Shown here: piece by piece, positions 10,381 to 21,189 of the stretch
Layout: every line of letters starts with the position of its first letter
Numbering within the stretch: the stretch's first letter is position 1
NCBI GenBank assembly: GCA_944472135.2
Contig: OX235267.1
Coordinates: 14,801,452 to 14,865,451, forward strand
Length of the DNA stretch: 64,000 nt
Source: Trichobilharzia regenti
Lineage: Eukaryota; Platyhelminthes; Trematoda; Strigeidida; Schistosomatidae
Reading direction: 5' to 3'
Position numbers and translations under genes: made by a program
The notes under the pieces: model-generated
Told to the model about the DNA's origin: nothing
What the model saw: only the letters and a program-made list of their open reading frames with translations
Database searches by the model: none

Positions 10381-10470
10381 TGGTTCTCTAATTGATATCA
10401 GCTCATTATGAAATCCTCCAACAAATTTAACAAAATCCCTGCAAAACCATTGTTTGAAAATAAATATAAC
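10377..10470 (+). repeat. SINE-B 3' tail
   Basis: The 'aatggttctctaattgatat' and 'aaatccctgcaaaaccattg' blocks correspond to the SINE-B terminus. Together with the minus copy beside it, this forms part of an inverted pair. Confidence 0.7.
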
Positions 10471-10474
10471 CGTA

Positions 10475-11165
10475 TAGCCTCTGAAGATGACAAGCTATTT
10501 GTTTATTCAATGTGAAGAATAATACTGCTAGTACATTCACTTTTTCAGCAAAATACAGGTATTCAGTGCAATAGTCCACATTCTTTTCTTTGATGCCCTT
10601 AAGTTTGGACGATGGATGGGGATGATTATTACAAAGAAGACGATGCTCCAAGACGACATCTTGTGGAACACCACGTATACTTCATACTTGTATGAACCTG
10701 TAGAGGGGTTCTTATAGTTTCTACAAAAGAATAATCTTCCTGTCAAAATGATTAAAATGTCTACGACATGATAATTTCAAGAGAGGTTACCGCATGGCAA
10801 GTTTCTCAACCCAGCAGCAAATTTAGGCGTTACCAGAGTAAGAGTTACACAAGATGGACATCTGCAATCTCCCAACAACTTTGTAAAGCCACTACTCACA
10901 ACAGAATAATTTCTGATCTTTCAAGACAAGGAGTGTGGTAATAAGTCGTGATGCTTCTAAATCCTAAAACTAATCAACTATTGTTATTCTTCTTATTGTG
11001 TTTTAAACATCACAGTTGTACCTGCCTTTTACATCTTTATCCTTGCTGCCTGTAGTTGAAACAGTACTGCCAAAACAGATGAAAGAAACGAATATCCTTT
11101 AGAAGAAAACGAGAGATTTGGTCAAGGAAGAATGTTTGTTTGAAATTAGGTATCACTCTATAGCC
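10475..11165. other. No gene recognised
   Basis: Open frames on the minus strand (10746-10427) lack any motif I know. No tRNA-like head or PLE/LINE signature is visible. Confidence 0.35.
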
Positions 11166-11169
11166 AAAT

Positions 11170-11700
11170 TATGTACCCCTTATCATCAAATCACCACTTG
11201 CACAGAGATTCCTTGTTGTCTTCCTTGTTCTACCTAAACCCCTTCATACTGTGTGTGTGTTTCTTTGTGTTGCTTTCACGTCTCCCATGTATCTCTGCAA
11301 TCAACGCTGCATCATTAACTTTCTGTGACATCAAATCCATCTCCCTCTTATTTGATATTTTTGTGTGCTACGATGAATGTCTGTTTATATACTACTGATA
11401 AATCGTATCAGTAAAACACGCTACACTCTCACAGTCGTTGTTATTAATGGAGTATCTTCTTCATCACTGTCTTCTCTATGTTCACTTGTTGTCATATCTA
11501 AGTTGTCTATTCTACCGATATGTGTTTTATCATCTGTAGGTCTTTGAATTTGCTTGACACTGGACATAATCACCCACGGAATCATATATCATGTAAGGTC
11601 TTTCTGTCAGTCCAACCTGTGTTCATCTTCTGACTTTGATTCACACGATTCAATCCATTACAATGTAGCAGATCATTGATGGTAACAGGCAGCCTCTTTA
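11170..11700 (-). mobile_element. Probable LINE RT fragment, badly decayed
   Basis: Read on the minus strand, the order 'ggtaacaggc..gctgcc' (GCLL-like, 11640-11690), a V-DY-CPV segment and a 'tcaatattgacataa' segment resemble the RT region upstream of the FADD box in LINE-I. The match is weak and rests on order rather than intact motifs. Confidence 0.35.
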
Positions 11701-11879
11701 TTAGACTCCACTTAGCTTTCAGTTGTAAATCACTTAGTTATTCAGAAAGCGACTAACTCCTCTGGAGGATTCACTGATGCACACAAGTTAGTCACCTCAT
11801 GATAGCCAATGTAAATACCAAATTTTAAAGTTTTGATGACAGTTAGTCAATAAACTGTATATTTAACTGACTGACTGAT

Positions 11880-13020
11880 TTCAACGGAGAACTTTGCACA
11901 GATGTGCAACAGTTCCACCTAGTTGCAGCTGTACCTTCATATACCACACAAACCAACAAAAGAGAGTAAAGAGAGAGATAATAAACAGAAGTGTGATTCA
12001 GGTGAAAAGCATAGAAATGATGTGGAAGAACAACACTATTTTATTAGATATGACTGACAAATCACAAAGAGTGAATGCATCTACTCCAGCCATATCACCA
12101 GTTCTCTGCAGCTACCGCCACTGGTTTTCATCATCCAGACGACCCCAAACAGTCAGTCAGCCAGCCAGCCAAACATTCTACACCTCCTCCCTAAGTGGCT
12201 GGTTGGTTGGCTGCTGTAAACTAACTGTTGTGGATTTATTTCATTGAATTGATGAAGCCATGTTTTCCTTTGACTGCCAATCTTTTCCAACCTGATCCAT
12301 TCTATGACAGTCAGTCAGCTAACATTATTCGTTGTCTAGGAAGGCGGTTGATGTCTAACCATAGGAGAAAACATCTCTCTCGGTCGATGTAACTTCACGA
12401 CCTTGTCGACTGATTCCCCCTCCCACTTGCCTAGCACTCGATCGACACCTAACCTCACTCCATATTGCTCACCCTATTATAACACAGACACAAAATGATC
12501 CAAGAAAGATAGCTAGCCAGGTTTTTCACTTCTCCCCTTTAAATGGGGGCCATGTCTCACTCACAGCCATAAAAGAGGAGGACAGAGAGAAAAAGTCAGC
12601 CAGATGTCACGACTACACCAGAGATGGTGTAAGTTGACAGGCAAATGTCAAACGAGCCTTCTGTATCTGTGGTGCGATTTCATCAGCGATCAAAGCAAAC
12701 CCGTTGATAGTGGATGATGCACCTCTGCAAATAAGTGAAGTGCTTAACACACTATGCCATTTCATTACCCTCTGCCGTTTAGCCAGCAGTGGGTTGATGG
12801 AGTTGAGTTCAGTCCTGTAGCCTCATCATCTAACATTTGACAAGGGGAGAGGATCGCAAACCAAACATTCGAAGATTGCTTACTGATCAAGGTGTTCAGA
12901 AGGGTCTGCTCTATTTTGTCAGCGTCTTCACCTATGAAGGGGGGGGCGGACTATATCACCTGTATATTCTAAGTCAACAAGACTACTATTCCCTAGTGGT
13001 AAAAAGTTAATCCCTGATTC
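11880..13020 (-). mobile_element. LINE-II C-terminal RT region
   Basis: This copy aligns in order with segments at 38456-39345 (-), 48960-50095 (+) and 56300-57285 (-). Shared blocks include 'actaactgttgtggattta', 'atgacagtcagtcagctaac', 'tagcactcgatcgacacc', 'ccaaacattcgaag' and 'gactatatcacctgtatatt'. On the minus strand the last block is the remains of the DDIV box of the reverse transcriptase; the first lies just past the end of the protein. Frames are broken everywhere. Confidence 0.75.
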
Positions 13021-13336
13021 AATGCCTTCAAGCTCTTAGATCAAATAATGATACACGCTTTACTAGTACTTTATAGCCAATAAATCAATCAAATAAAAGG
13101 CATGAATAGAGAGATTATCATCCTATAATTGATTTATTGTATATCGTCTACTTCAGTTGATGAGACTACAAAAGACAAGCAGTTGAGAAGTCAACGTCAG
13201 ATACAACATGACGTAAAACTTCAAGGATGTATTTAAGTAAGTAATCAGAAGATAAAAAATCTATTCTTGTGAGGAAACAACAACAAGAAGAAGAAAAATT
13301 GTTTACTTCTCAAGTCAATATATTAGTGAACATTTA

Positions 13337-13363
13337 TCATTATTATTATTATTATTATTATCA
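13337..13363. repeat. (TTA)n microsatellite
   Basis: A short run of about eight ATT/TTA units. Confidence 0.9.
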
Positions 13364-13424
13364 TTAAGCTTAACACTATTCAAGTGACTTATTATTAATT
13401 AGAAAGACCCTAATAATGTCTGAT

Positions 13425-13795
13425 TGGTTGAAGGATTTCACCATGAGCTGATACATCAGTTAAACAACCACTGGGGAAAACTCCCCGCGGGGAGTACTGA
13501 ACAGCCAGCTGTTACGTCAGCCTAGTTTTGAGAAGCCATGACCAGTAGGATATAGCTGGATGAAGGTGAGGCAGTAACTCTTCATCGAAGAAGACGAGAT
13601 TGCGAAGTGGTCGCGTTATATTTGTGCGTGAATTGGCAGAAGTTAGAATTCATGGACTGGCCATTGGATCAGGTCCCAGTGGCTTAAAGATCTACCAGCT
13701 AGCTTGCCTTGTAACCAGAGTTCGAACCCTTGAGATGGGGGTGGCTACGTACTTCAGAAGAGTCCCAAACTTTGCTGACGAAACAGTTGTATTGT
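13425..13795. repeat. SINE-B inverted pair, truncated
   Basis: A minus-strand tail and hammerhead remnant (13425-13530: 'gagtactgaacagccagctg', 'ttacgtcagcctag') is joined to a plus-strand leader and head (13530-13795: 'gtggcttaaagatctaccag', 'gccttgtaaccaga', then 'cagaagagtcccaaac', 'gctgacgaaaca'). The plus hammerhead has CAGAAGA in place of CUGAAGA; the minus one has GUAA in place of GAAA. Confidence 0.75.
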
Positions 13796-13919
13796 AATTT
13801 ATGTTTGACAGACTGAATATACATACACATAAGAAGCTGTTGACGGAATTCTTCGAAATGAGTCTTTTAGCTGAGCTGCTTATCTCGATAAACTTAAAAG
13901 TAATGTTAGGCTGACCACC

Positions 13920-14115
13920 TTGCAGATAGTAGCTAGGCTATGGTATCCAGGATGCATAATTCGTCTTATTCCGTACTCGTTAGCTTGACGGTGGATAGTG
14001 TTCTCCAGTGAGAATTGTACCCAGAAGCCAATATTTCAAACGCTAAAGAATTATATACTAGAAAAACTGTACGATGAGAACCACCTCTTGTATCAGTAAT
14101 ATTGAATTAAATTAC
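13920..14115 (-). repeat. SINE-A copy, degenerate
   Basis: Minus-strand order: the leader ('gtttaattcaatattac' side), 'gaggtggttctcatcg', tRNA-like head remnant, then a hammerhead remnant ('acgagtacggaataagacga') and 'tggataccatagcc'. The core is badly mutated. Confidence 0.65.
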
Positions 14116-14149
14116 TTGGTTAAAGAATTAGAATATATCAGGATTTAAT

Positions 14150-14612
14150 CATGAACTGACACATTGGTTAAAGAACCATTGGAAAACCGGCACTGGAGTA
14201 CTGGACAGACAGCTGTTACGTCAGCCTAGTTCGGGACTCTCCATCAGTACTCATCCACTCTGCTGCAAAGGTTCAAACACAGGACGAGCTAGCTTGTAGA
14301 CTATTAAGTCTGGCACTAGTGCCTAGTGACGAGTATTCGTCCTCTCACCTGACCTGCTGCACTCCGCTAGTCACTAGTGGTCGCGGTATCTCGTGGATAG
14401 GCAGAAGTTGCTATTCATGAGCTGGCCAGTGGATTGGTGGGTCCCAAGTGAGTGGCTTATTGATCTACAAGCTATCACCTCGCCTTGTAAACAGAATCTG
14501 CTGGGTTCGAACCATAGCAGTGGGGTAGGTGCGTACTGCGGCTGTCCAGTACTCCAATGCCGTTTTCCAATGGTTCTTTAACCAATGTGTGTCAGTTCAC
14601 ATGATGAATTCC
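14150..14612. repeat. SINE-B inverted pair; plus copy has lost its hammerhead
   Basis: The minus part, 14150-14300, holds the tail, hammerhead remnant and box-B end. The plus part, 14335-14612, holds the leader, tRNA-like head with 'ctcgccttgtaaacagaatc', box B 'gggttcgaacc' and then 'gtgcgtactgcggctgtcc'. The latter joins the stem I strand directly to stem III, deleting about 33 bases of the ribozyme. Confidence 0.75.
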
Positions 14613-14614
14613 TT

Positions 14615-15225
14615 GCAAACTAAACGTTGAATATTCGAATATTATTTCTCAGCACTTTTCAACTACTTCTCATATATGCATTCAATGATGACATAATAAA
14701 TTTTTAAAAAAAACAATGAGAAGAAATATTTGTAGAATCATTCATCCGACTTAAATGAGAATTCTTCATTTATATGCATACATATGTATACATTATGTGG
14801 AGAGAAGGAAAGACAATTTTTTTGAAAATACGGGAAATCTCACCAAGGAAAACAAAATAAAAGTACAGAGCGACCAAACGCCCCGCCAACCCTCCACCCT
14901 ACCTCACAAAAAACAGAAATTACCAATCACATAATGAAAAACTAATAATAATAATAATAATAACAATAATTAATTTATTCACGGTCAGAAAGGGAGACGG
15001 AGTGAGAGAGAGAAAGAGACAGAGAGAGCAGTGGGGCTACAGTCTAATTCAATCTACGTGTCCATACAGCGACAACGATAACGACAACAAGAAGCTAAAT
15101 CTGACCAAACAAGTCAATAAATGTAAAATAAATAGTGAAAACAAAAGAAAAGAGAAAAATGGAAAATATTGAGTTATAGGGACATTTAAAACAACAAAAA
15201 CCAAACAATTGTCAACTTCATATTT
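14615..15225. other. A-rich spacer, no gene recognised
   Basis: It is A/T-rich with a short ATA run near 14943-14970 and a purine-rich 'gagagagaaagagac' tract near 15005. No coding or element signal is visible. Confidence 0.4.
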
Positions 15226-15227
15226 CT

Positions 15228-16076
15228 ACGAGTTGGTCACGGAGGATTGATATCAGTTGGACAACCATTGAAAGCCAGCACTCGAGTACCATCAGACAGC
15301 TGTTTTATCAGCCTAGTTTGAGAATCATCGACAGTACGCACTCACCCCACCACTGGGGTTAGAACCCAGGACCTTCTGGTTACAAGTCAGCTGGCTCCTA
15401 TGCCATTCAGCCACTGGAACAGACTCCTCAATGGCCAGTCCATAAGTTCTAACTTCTACTAATTTATGATGTAATGCGACCCAACCATTGTCGTAGGTGG
15501 GACATCCATCGTCACACATGACATCTGGATGGACCTCACTGGTCACGACTTCTCACTAGAACTCCAGGAAACTCCATCCTGTAGCCAGTCAGTCACTAGC
15601 GAACATCAGATAAATTTTCTATAGTTTGGTTTGTAAGGGCTAGATGAATTCGTAAAACATAAGTTACCCTTACAAACCAAACTATAGAAAATTTATCTGA
15701 TGTTCGCTAGTGACTGACTGGCTACAGGATGGAGTTTCCTGGAGTTCTAGTGAGAAGTCGTGACCAGTGAGGTCCATCCAGATGTCATGTGTGACGATGG
15801 ATGTCCCACCTACGACAATGGTTGGGGTCGCATTAAATCATAAATTAGTAGAAGTTAGAACTTATGGACTGGCCATTGAGGAGTCTGTTCCCAGTGGCTG
15901 AATGGCATAGGAGCCAGCTGACTTGTAACCAGAAGGTCCTGGGTTCTAACCCCAGTGGTGGGGTGAGTGCGTACTGTCGATGATTCTCAAACTAGGCTGA
16001 TAAAACAGCTGTCTGACGGTACTCGAGTGCTGGTTTTCAATGGTTCTTAACTGATATCAATCTGTGATCAAATCGT
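15228..16076. repeat. SINE-B head-to-head palindrome, about 410 bp arms
   Basis: The left arm 15228-15639 and right arm 15667-16076 are near-perfect reverse complements around a 27 bp centre. Each arm contains a full unit: leader, tRNA-like head ('gacttgtaaccagaaggtcc'), box B 'gggttctaacc', hammerhead region and tail. Both hammerheads carry the same damage (a 'tcgatgattctcaaac' core and GATAAAA), so the arms were copied from one template or kept alike. Confidence 0.95.
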
Positions 16077-16254
16077 AACAATAAAACTAACCCTTACAAA
16101 CCAAACTATAGAAAATTCATACTTCTAGCCTACAAGAGTAAAAAAAAAGGATTAACAGCTACTGTAAGACAGTGACAGTCCTCGATTTGAAGTGTGACAG
16201 TTGAACACATTGTCCATTTATCATCTCAACAAGAAACGCCTTCACAGGAATTAA

Positions 16255-16945
16255 TAAAGTGAGGAATAAGTTTATTTAATTCAATTTTAGATTTTTCCGT
16301 CCATTGATTGGTTGATTGGATTGAAATGGGTGGTTTCAGATTGACAAGTTGGCTCCTCCTTGTACAGATGCTTCGATAATGTTTGAAGTCAATTGGAAGA
16401 TGGTGACTAGCAGTGGAATCCAACAGGATAAAGTTCATTTCACCCTTCAATTTGGACTGACTCGTCAGCCAGTGGATGTACCTGCATTCCCCAATCAGTC
16501 AGTCAGTCAGTCAGTCAGTCAGTGGTGATGTTCCCTCCATCACGGCTCAAACCCAGTGTCCATGGTTTCAAACACCAAAGCGTTATCTACTAGACATCGT
16601 GGAAGCATTTTCAAAAGGAGAATGCATGTCAACCTGACACAGAGAACTTTGGTCCAATCAATAATTGACAGGAAAATCTAAGTTGAATTAAATAACTAAT
16701 AAGATACATTGTACAAGACGCAGTGGTTCTCATGGCCCAAGTGGTCTAGTGGATAATGTTTTGGAATTTGAAACCACAGGCGCTGGGTTCGAGCCTCGGT
16801 GTAGGGAACACCATCACTGACTGACTACTGACTGGGGAATGCAGGTAAATCTACTGGTTGACTAGGCAGTCCCAAATAGGACGGAATGCACATTGTCCTG
16901 GATTACACTGTTAGTTACCATCCACCAATTGACCACCAAAACCTA
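16255..16945. mobile_element. SINE-A inverted pair
   Basis: A minus copy (16255-16600; hammerhead 16411-16483 with CUGACGA kept but stem II disrupted by an insertion) abuts a plus copy (16600-16945). The plus copy has box A 'ggcccaagtggtctag', box B 'gggttcgagcc' and hammerhead 16841-16910 with UUGACUA and GGAA, hence inactive. An AGTC tetranucleotide run at 16493-16523 sits inside the minus copy. Confidence 0.85.
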
Positions 16946-17394
16946 TCAGAAACAATATGCTTTCTATCCCACTGCTTATTGTTGAAGTTATACCAATTCA
17001 GATAGAGAAACCGCCTGGAGTTTTTCATAGAAAAGCGAAGTAACATGGTAACGACCCTGCTGGGGTTTCTTTTTTATCAATCTGATTTGTTGTTTTGTTT
17101 TTTAACTCTTTCGAATACCCTATACAATATCATAGTTTCTTTCTTTTCTGTCTGCATCGTGATTATTACTCATTCATTGCATAGTTTATCTCATAATGTA
17201 ACTGTAAAACCCTTAATCAATGCCTCTTTTGTACTATTTACAATAAACTTTGGTTAATGTCCTATTCTGTGGAAGAAATGATCGTATACAAGTAATAACT
17301 AAACAGTTAAAGAAGATGAATTCACGAAAACAACCCCTGAGTTAAACCAGGTTTTTTTTTATTTTTCTCGAATAAATGAATTGTTCATCTGCAG

Positions 17395-17555
17395 GGACTT
17401 AACTGACATGTGTCTTCCTGTCGTGATGGCTGAATGGTTAACCAACTTCACCTTGTAACATAAAGCTCTAGAGTTCCATTCTTGAGGGAGTTGCGGGTGC
17501 TCACTACTCAACAGTCACGAAATAGAACGAAAAGGCATTGGAGTACTCCGTGTTA
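17395..17555 (+). repeat. SINE-B copy, degenerate
   Basis: A tRNA-like head ('gtgatggctgaatggttaac', 'caccttgtaacataaagctc') and a decayed hammerhead ('caacagtcacgaaataga', 'acgaaaaggcattggagtac') are recognisable; the core is lost. Confidence 0.55.
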
Positions 17556-17565
17556 CCTCTTTTTG

Positions 17566-17760
17566 CGCCGTTGGCTCAACGGTAAAACATCACATACCCA
17601 TGGCACATGTGGTCTGGGATTCGACTCCCATCCAACGCACTCCTAAACCACGTTCAACTGGCAGTAAACTGAATAGTGAGTGAAGGGGCATGAGGCTAGC
17701 AAACCTTACCCTACAGAAAACTACAACTGTCTGCTATTAAAACTTCATAGTTCAATCTTA
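17566..17760 (+). repeat. SINE-D with tRNA-Gly-like head
   Basis: The head at 17566-17645 folds roughly as a tRNA: acceptor 'gcgccgttgg' against 'ccaacgc', D-arm 'ggctcaacggt' and T-arm around 'gggattcgactccc'. The anticodon arm is not tRNA-like enough to be functional. The body has 'ggggcatgaggctagcaaac' and 'cttaccctac', shared with 58400-58450. Confidence 0.7.
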
Positions 17761-17924
17761 AATTCTCATATAATTCCACTTCAATGCGAAGGGATAAAAA
17801 CAGTTTTAAAAAAATTAATCAATACTTATTGACTACACAATGAAATCGACATTCACTTCAAGCGAAAAGCTCTGACGAGTAAGAAATATGAGTTAAGGTA
17901 TAGAAATGAATGGTCTCCTATGCT

Positions 17925-18120
17925 ATTGACCGGCGGTAGCGCTATACATTACGAATTACATACCAGTAGTTGGAATTCATACACTGATTACCAGATTCCC
18001 TCTGAACGCTAGTCTTTGTACATAAAGCTTCTTAGATTCAATCACCGATAGCCTCGTGTTGCAAACTGCTAAGAAATAGACGTCCAGTATGCTTCCTACT
18101 GCCTTTCAATGTTTCTAAGC
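17925..18120 (+). repeat. SINE-B copy, degenerate
   Basis: The leader ('ggcggtagcgctatacatta', 'agttggaattcatac') and weak head are followed by a remnant of the hammerhead ('gtccagtatgcttcc'). Most invariant ribozyme bases are gone. Confidence 0.55.
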
Positions 18121-18540
18121 TGAAGAAACAAACAGCAAAGAAAATTTTCTTTTCAGGGCTATTCATTTTCATAAGCTGCTTTACAATCGTAATTACATTT
18201 AACAAAGAAACATTTGGACCAATCAGATACTGGTAAAATTTGTCCTCGAAAAATGTATTACTTATTAATGTAAGCTGTAATCTAGAAGAGATGACTAAGT
18301 GAAAATAAGAAACAGACGTGGAAGTTGGGATGATGTAATAAGTGTGAGAAAGTGACTAATCACTATGGTGATGTAGAGTGGACAAGAACTAATGGAAAGA
18401 CGATAAGATGTTTTTATAAAATTTGTATGAAAACACAATTTTACCAAAAAAACAGTAATAGAGTGGTAGCAAAATAAAGATGGTGATAATAATAACAATA
18501 ATAATATTCTATAGTTGGTTTCTAAGAAATAGTTTTGTTT
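18120..18540. other. No gene recognised
   Basis: AT-rich; a minus-strand frame of 67 codons shows no motif. Confidence 0.4.
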
Positions 18541-18542
18541 TT

Positions 18543-18828
18543 ACGAGGTGATCACGGATTGATATCAGTTAGGGAACCACTGAAAACCAGGACAGGAGTA
18601 CTGGACAGCTGCTGTTTCATCCTAGTTTGGGAGTCATCAGCAGTATGCACTCACTGAGGTCCCAGTGGCTGAATTGTATACAAGCTTGAAACTGAGACGT
18701 CCTGGGTTCGAACCCCAGTGGGGGCGTACTATTGATAATTCCCAAACTAGGATGAAACAGCTGTCCAGGATTCCTGTCCTGGTTTCCAATGGTTCTCTAA
18801 CTGATATAAATCCGTGATCAACTCGTAA
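18543..18828. repeat. SINE-B inverted pair
   Basis: The minus tail and hammerhead (18543-18655) and a plus head, hammerhead and tail (18656-18828) are inverted. The plus part has 'gtcctgggttcgaacccc' (box B) but a hammerhead core turned to UUGAUAA. Confidence 0.85.
18598..18646 (-). ncRNA. Hammerhead ribozyme, SINE-B type, canonical CUGAUGA core
   Basis: Minus strand: stem I AUACUG / CAGUAC (five pairs next to the core), core CUGAUGA (18634-18640), stem II CUCC-CAAACUA-GGAU (UCC/GGA paired, the pair next to the core mismatched C/U), GAAA (18615-18618), stem III ACAG-CAG-CUGU closing on a 3-base loop, then C17 at 18604. This is the only SINE-B copy with the textbook U at position 7 and a real stem III loop. 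The lost base pair at the bottom of stem II may reduce activity. Confidence 0.75.
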
Positions 18829-19059
18829 AATATAATAATAATAATAGTAAATTTACACAATAAAAGGAAGCAAAGTTATAGTGAGAACGTTACTCTAGTC
18901 AAGGTAGAGTAATGAGTGAATGCATTTGGCGCTTTTGAAAGCTGATCCCCGGGTTTAGATCGCGGACAGCCAATTATCTAGCTGTTTGTAGATGGCGTAT
19001 TCGAAGTCCCTTTGCACAATATTTATAGTAACACTGTGAAACATTCAAGCATGGGTGTT

Positions 19060-19561
19060 CGATGTCCTGAGATGACAAGGTATTCAAGGATTGAGCTGAT
19101 AGTATTTTGCTTTTCTCCTTTGGCTGGCTTGCCAGGCTGGACAGTGTTCCACAATACGTTCACAGACTTGACGTCACATACGGTCGACAAACTTTACACC
19201 ACACAAACAAGTAAACCGATAAATACACACTGAGGTGGCCGGTTGTGACACGTTAGATTGGACTGGATAAAGTGTCTGTTGGAGAATATGATGAGTAAGT
19301 TGTCTGCTCCTTGAAATGTCTTCTTCAAACATTTAAAAAGGCAGTTTCTAAGATTTTCCACTTTGATGTCACCTCTGATTTCTGGATTCATAATGAGAGT
19401 TTTCTTAGGAACAGTTGTGATTTTCGGCGCAGGGAGGCTTCTCTTCATGATTTTCATTGGGAAATCAATTTACTCATTGAATATAACAACATTCACTTGG
19501 TGAATCTTCTGGAATGAAGGAAACTCACATCCTGGATTCTACAGCTTTCCTGGTTTCATCC
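19060..19561 (-). mobile_element. PLE relic, same family as 23.41-23.99 kb
   Basis: The minus frame 19457-19194 reads MKIMKRSLPAPKITTVPKK then NPEIRGDIKVENLRNCLFK and CLKKTFQGADNLLIIFSN, then PQCVFIGLLVC. This is the PLE connector (PYI-S--I...L---L...FF) leading into the CVY-F-C start of a GIY-YIG domain. The inverted copy at 23410 begins at the same point. Decayed by stops. Confidence 0.75.
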
Positions 19562-19626
19562 ATGACTACAAATCAAAATCTTTTATAGTACATTTAACTA
19601 TAATCCATTGGATAAATCATTTAATT

Positions 19627-19870
19627 TAAGCAGGATAATGGACTGACATCAGTTAGGGAATCATTGAAAACCAACAGAGAGTACTGATTAACTGTTTCGT
19701 CCTAGTTAGGTCATTTTCAACAGTACTCACTTATATTCCCATTAAACAACTGCTATGGCCATGAATACCTACTGACGTAAAGTTCTAAAGTATGTCGAAA
19801 CAGATATCCAGTACTCCTGTCCTACTTTTCAATGGTTCTCTAACTGTTGCCAACTTGCGATCAAATTTAA
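19627..19870. repeat. SINE-B inverted pair, degenerate
   Basis: The minus half, 19627-19740, has a hammerhead remnant: stem I GUACUG/AGUAC, core UUGAAAA, stem II GACC/GGAC-like and GAAA, inactive by its C3 and G8 changes. The plus half, 19740-19870, has only 'atgtcgaaacagatatccag' and the tail. Confidence 0.65.
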
Positions 19871-19908
19871 CGGAAATTTCTGTTCAGATCTATTAAACTG
19901 TAAAGTTT

Positions 19909-20116
19909 GTCTTCTTCGGTGGCACAGTGGTTAGGACTCTCGCCGACTATGCACATGGTCCGGGGTTCGAGCCCACGCCGACGCACACCTGATATCTATG
20001 GTCGGCCTGCGAATTTTGGGCTACCGATATCCACGCTGAAAATTCTACACCTGTACCAAAAATACGGTGTGGAGTCAAGCTGTAACCAAAAATAAAAAAA
20101 ATAAAAATAAAATAAA
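19909..20116 (+). repeat. SINE-C full-length-like copy
   Basis: The tRNA-Gly-like head ('tcggtggcacagtggttagg', T-arm 'ggggttcgagccc', 3' end 'gccgacgcacacc') leads into the body ('gatatctatggtcggcctgc', 'gtaccaaaaatacgg', 'gagtcaagctgtaacc') and an A-rich tail. The body recurs at 20605, 22041, 27525 and 60027. Confidence 0.85.
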
Positions 20117-20315
20117 TTCTAAATGTTCAGTATGATCTATTGATCAAATATGAAATATACTCACCAATCGAAGAGATATCACAGTACCATCCTCTGCATT
20201 GTATTTCATCTTTGTTTCTTTTCAAATCGTGAGAAATACTCATCAAGACATTAGACAGAAAAGGATAGGAAGTTAGCAAAGATACATCATTATGTTGCTT
20301 GTCAGATGGATTGAT

Positions 20316-20515
20316 TGGGCCACGAGAACCAAAGTGGTTTAGTAGATCACCGCACGCTTTGGAGTTTCAAACGATGGGTACTGGATTCGAGTCTTAGTGC
20401 GGGAACACAATCACTTACTAGGGAATGTAGGTGTATACAGATGACGACTTCCAAATACGAGAAAATGTGCATCATTGATTCCATGGCTAGTTACCATTGG
20501 ACAAATTAATTTGAG
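20316..20515 (+). repeat. SINE-A copy, decayed hammerhead
   Basis: Box A relative 'aaccaaagtggtttag', box B 'ggattcgagtc' and a hammerhead remnant at 20425-20485 (AGAUGACGACUUCCAAAUACGAGAAAA). The core CUGACGA is nearly readable but stem II is broken. Confidence 0.7.
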
Positions 20516-20604
20516 TAGTATAATTCGATAATTTATCCTTCTTACTGATGACTGAGTACTAACCAGCGCTGAAATCTAAGTCAAACAGAAATTCCTTCTC
20601 TATT

Positions 20605-20793
20605 TTATTTTATTTTTTTATTACAGCTTGATTCCACACTGTATTTTTGGTACAAGTATGGAATTTTCAGCATGGATATCGGTAGCACAAATTTTGCAGG
20701 CCGACCATAGATATCAGGTGTGCGTTGGTAGGGTATCGAACCTCGGACCATGTGCATGTTCGGCGAGAGTCATAACCACTGTGCCACTGACGT
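20605..20793 (-). repeat. SINE-C copy
   Basis: A T-rich start (the A tail on the minus strand), then the body with 'ggtacaagtatggaatttt', the tRNA-like T-arm and 'gtgccactgacg'. The box B has decayed. Confidence 0.8.
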
Positions 20794-21189
20794 ACAGATA
20801 GCTCCTAATAAATGAAAAAAGAGATAAGAATGAAAAGTTAAGTGAAGACACATCATTTCGACGATTTCACCTCCAATACCTCTGCAATCACATTCTCACA
20901 CACAAGTTCACATAGCTAAAATCACTGCTCAATTCAGCGTAATTAAGTAAGGAGATCAAATAAAAGAGATAGTAATTTTCAACTTGATATGAAAGTGTGA
21001 AGATATCAACACAGATTACAAGGAGTATACGAGTAAAATTGCACAGGATTAAAAAAATGATTTTGAAGTATATAAAATAGTTACTTTTTAACGGAGACAG
21101 GAGTGAACAGGATGTGCATATAACAACACAAGGACACTTACCAAAAGAGCAGAATTTCAGTTGCCCATTATTGTTATTATTACTATTAT

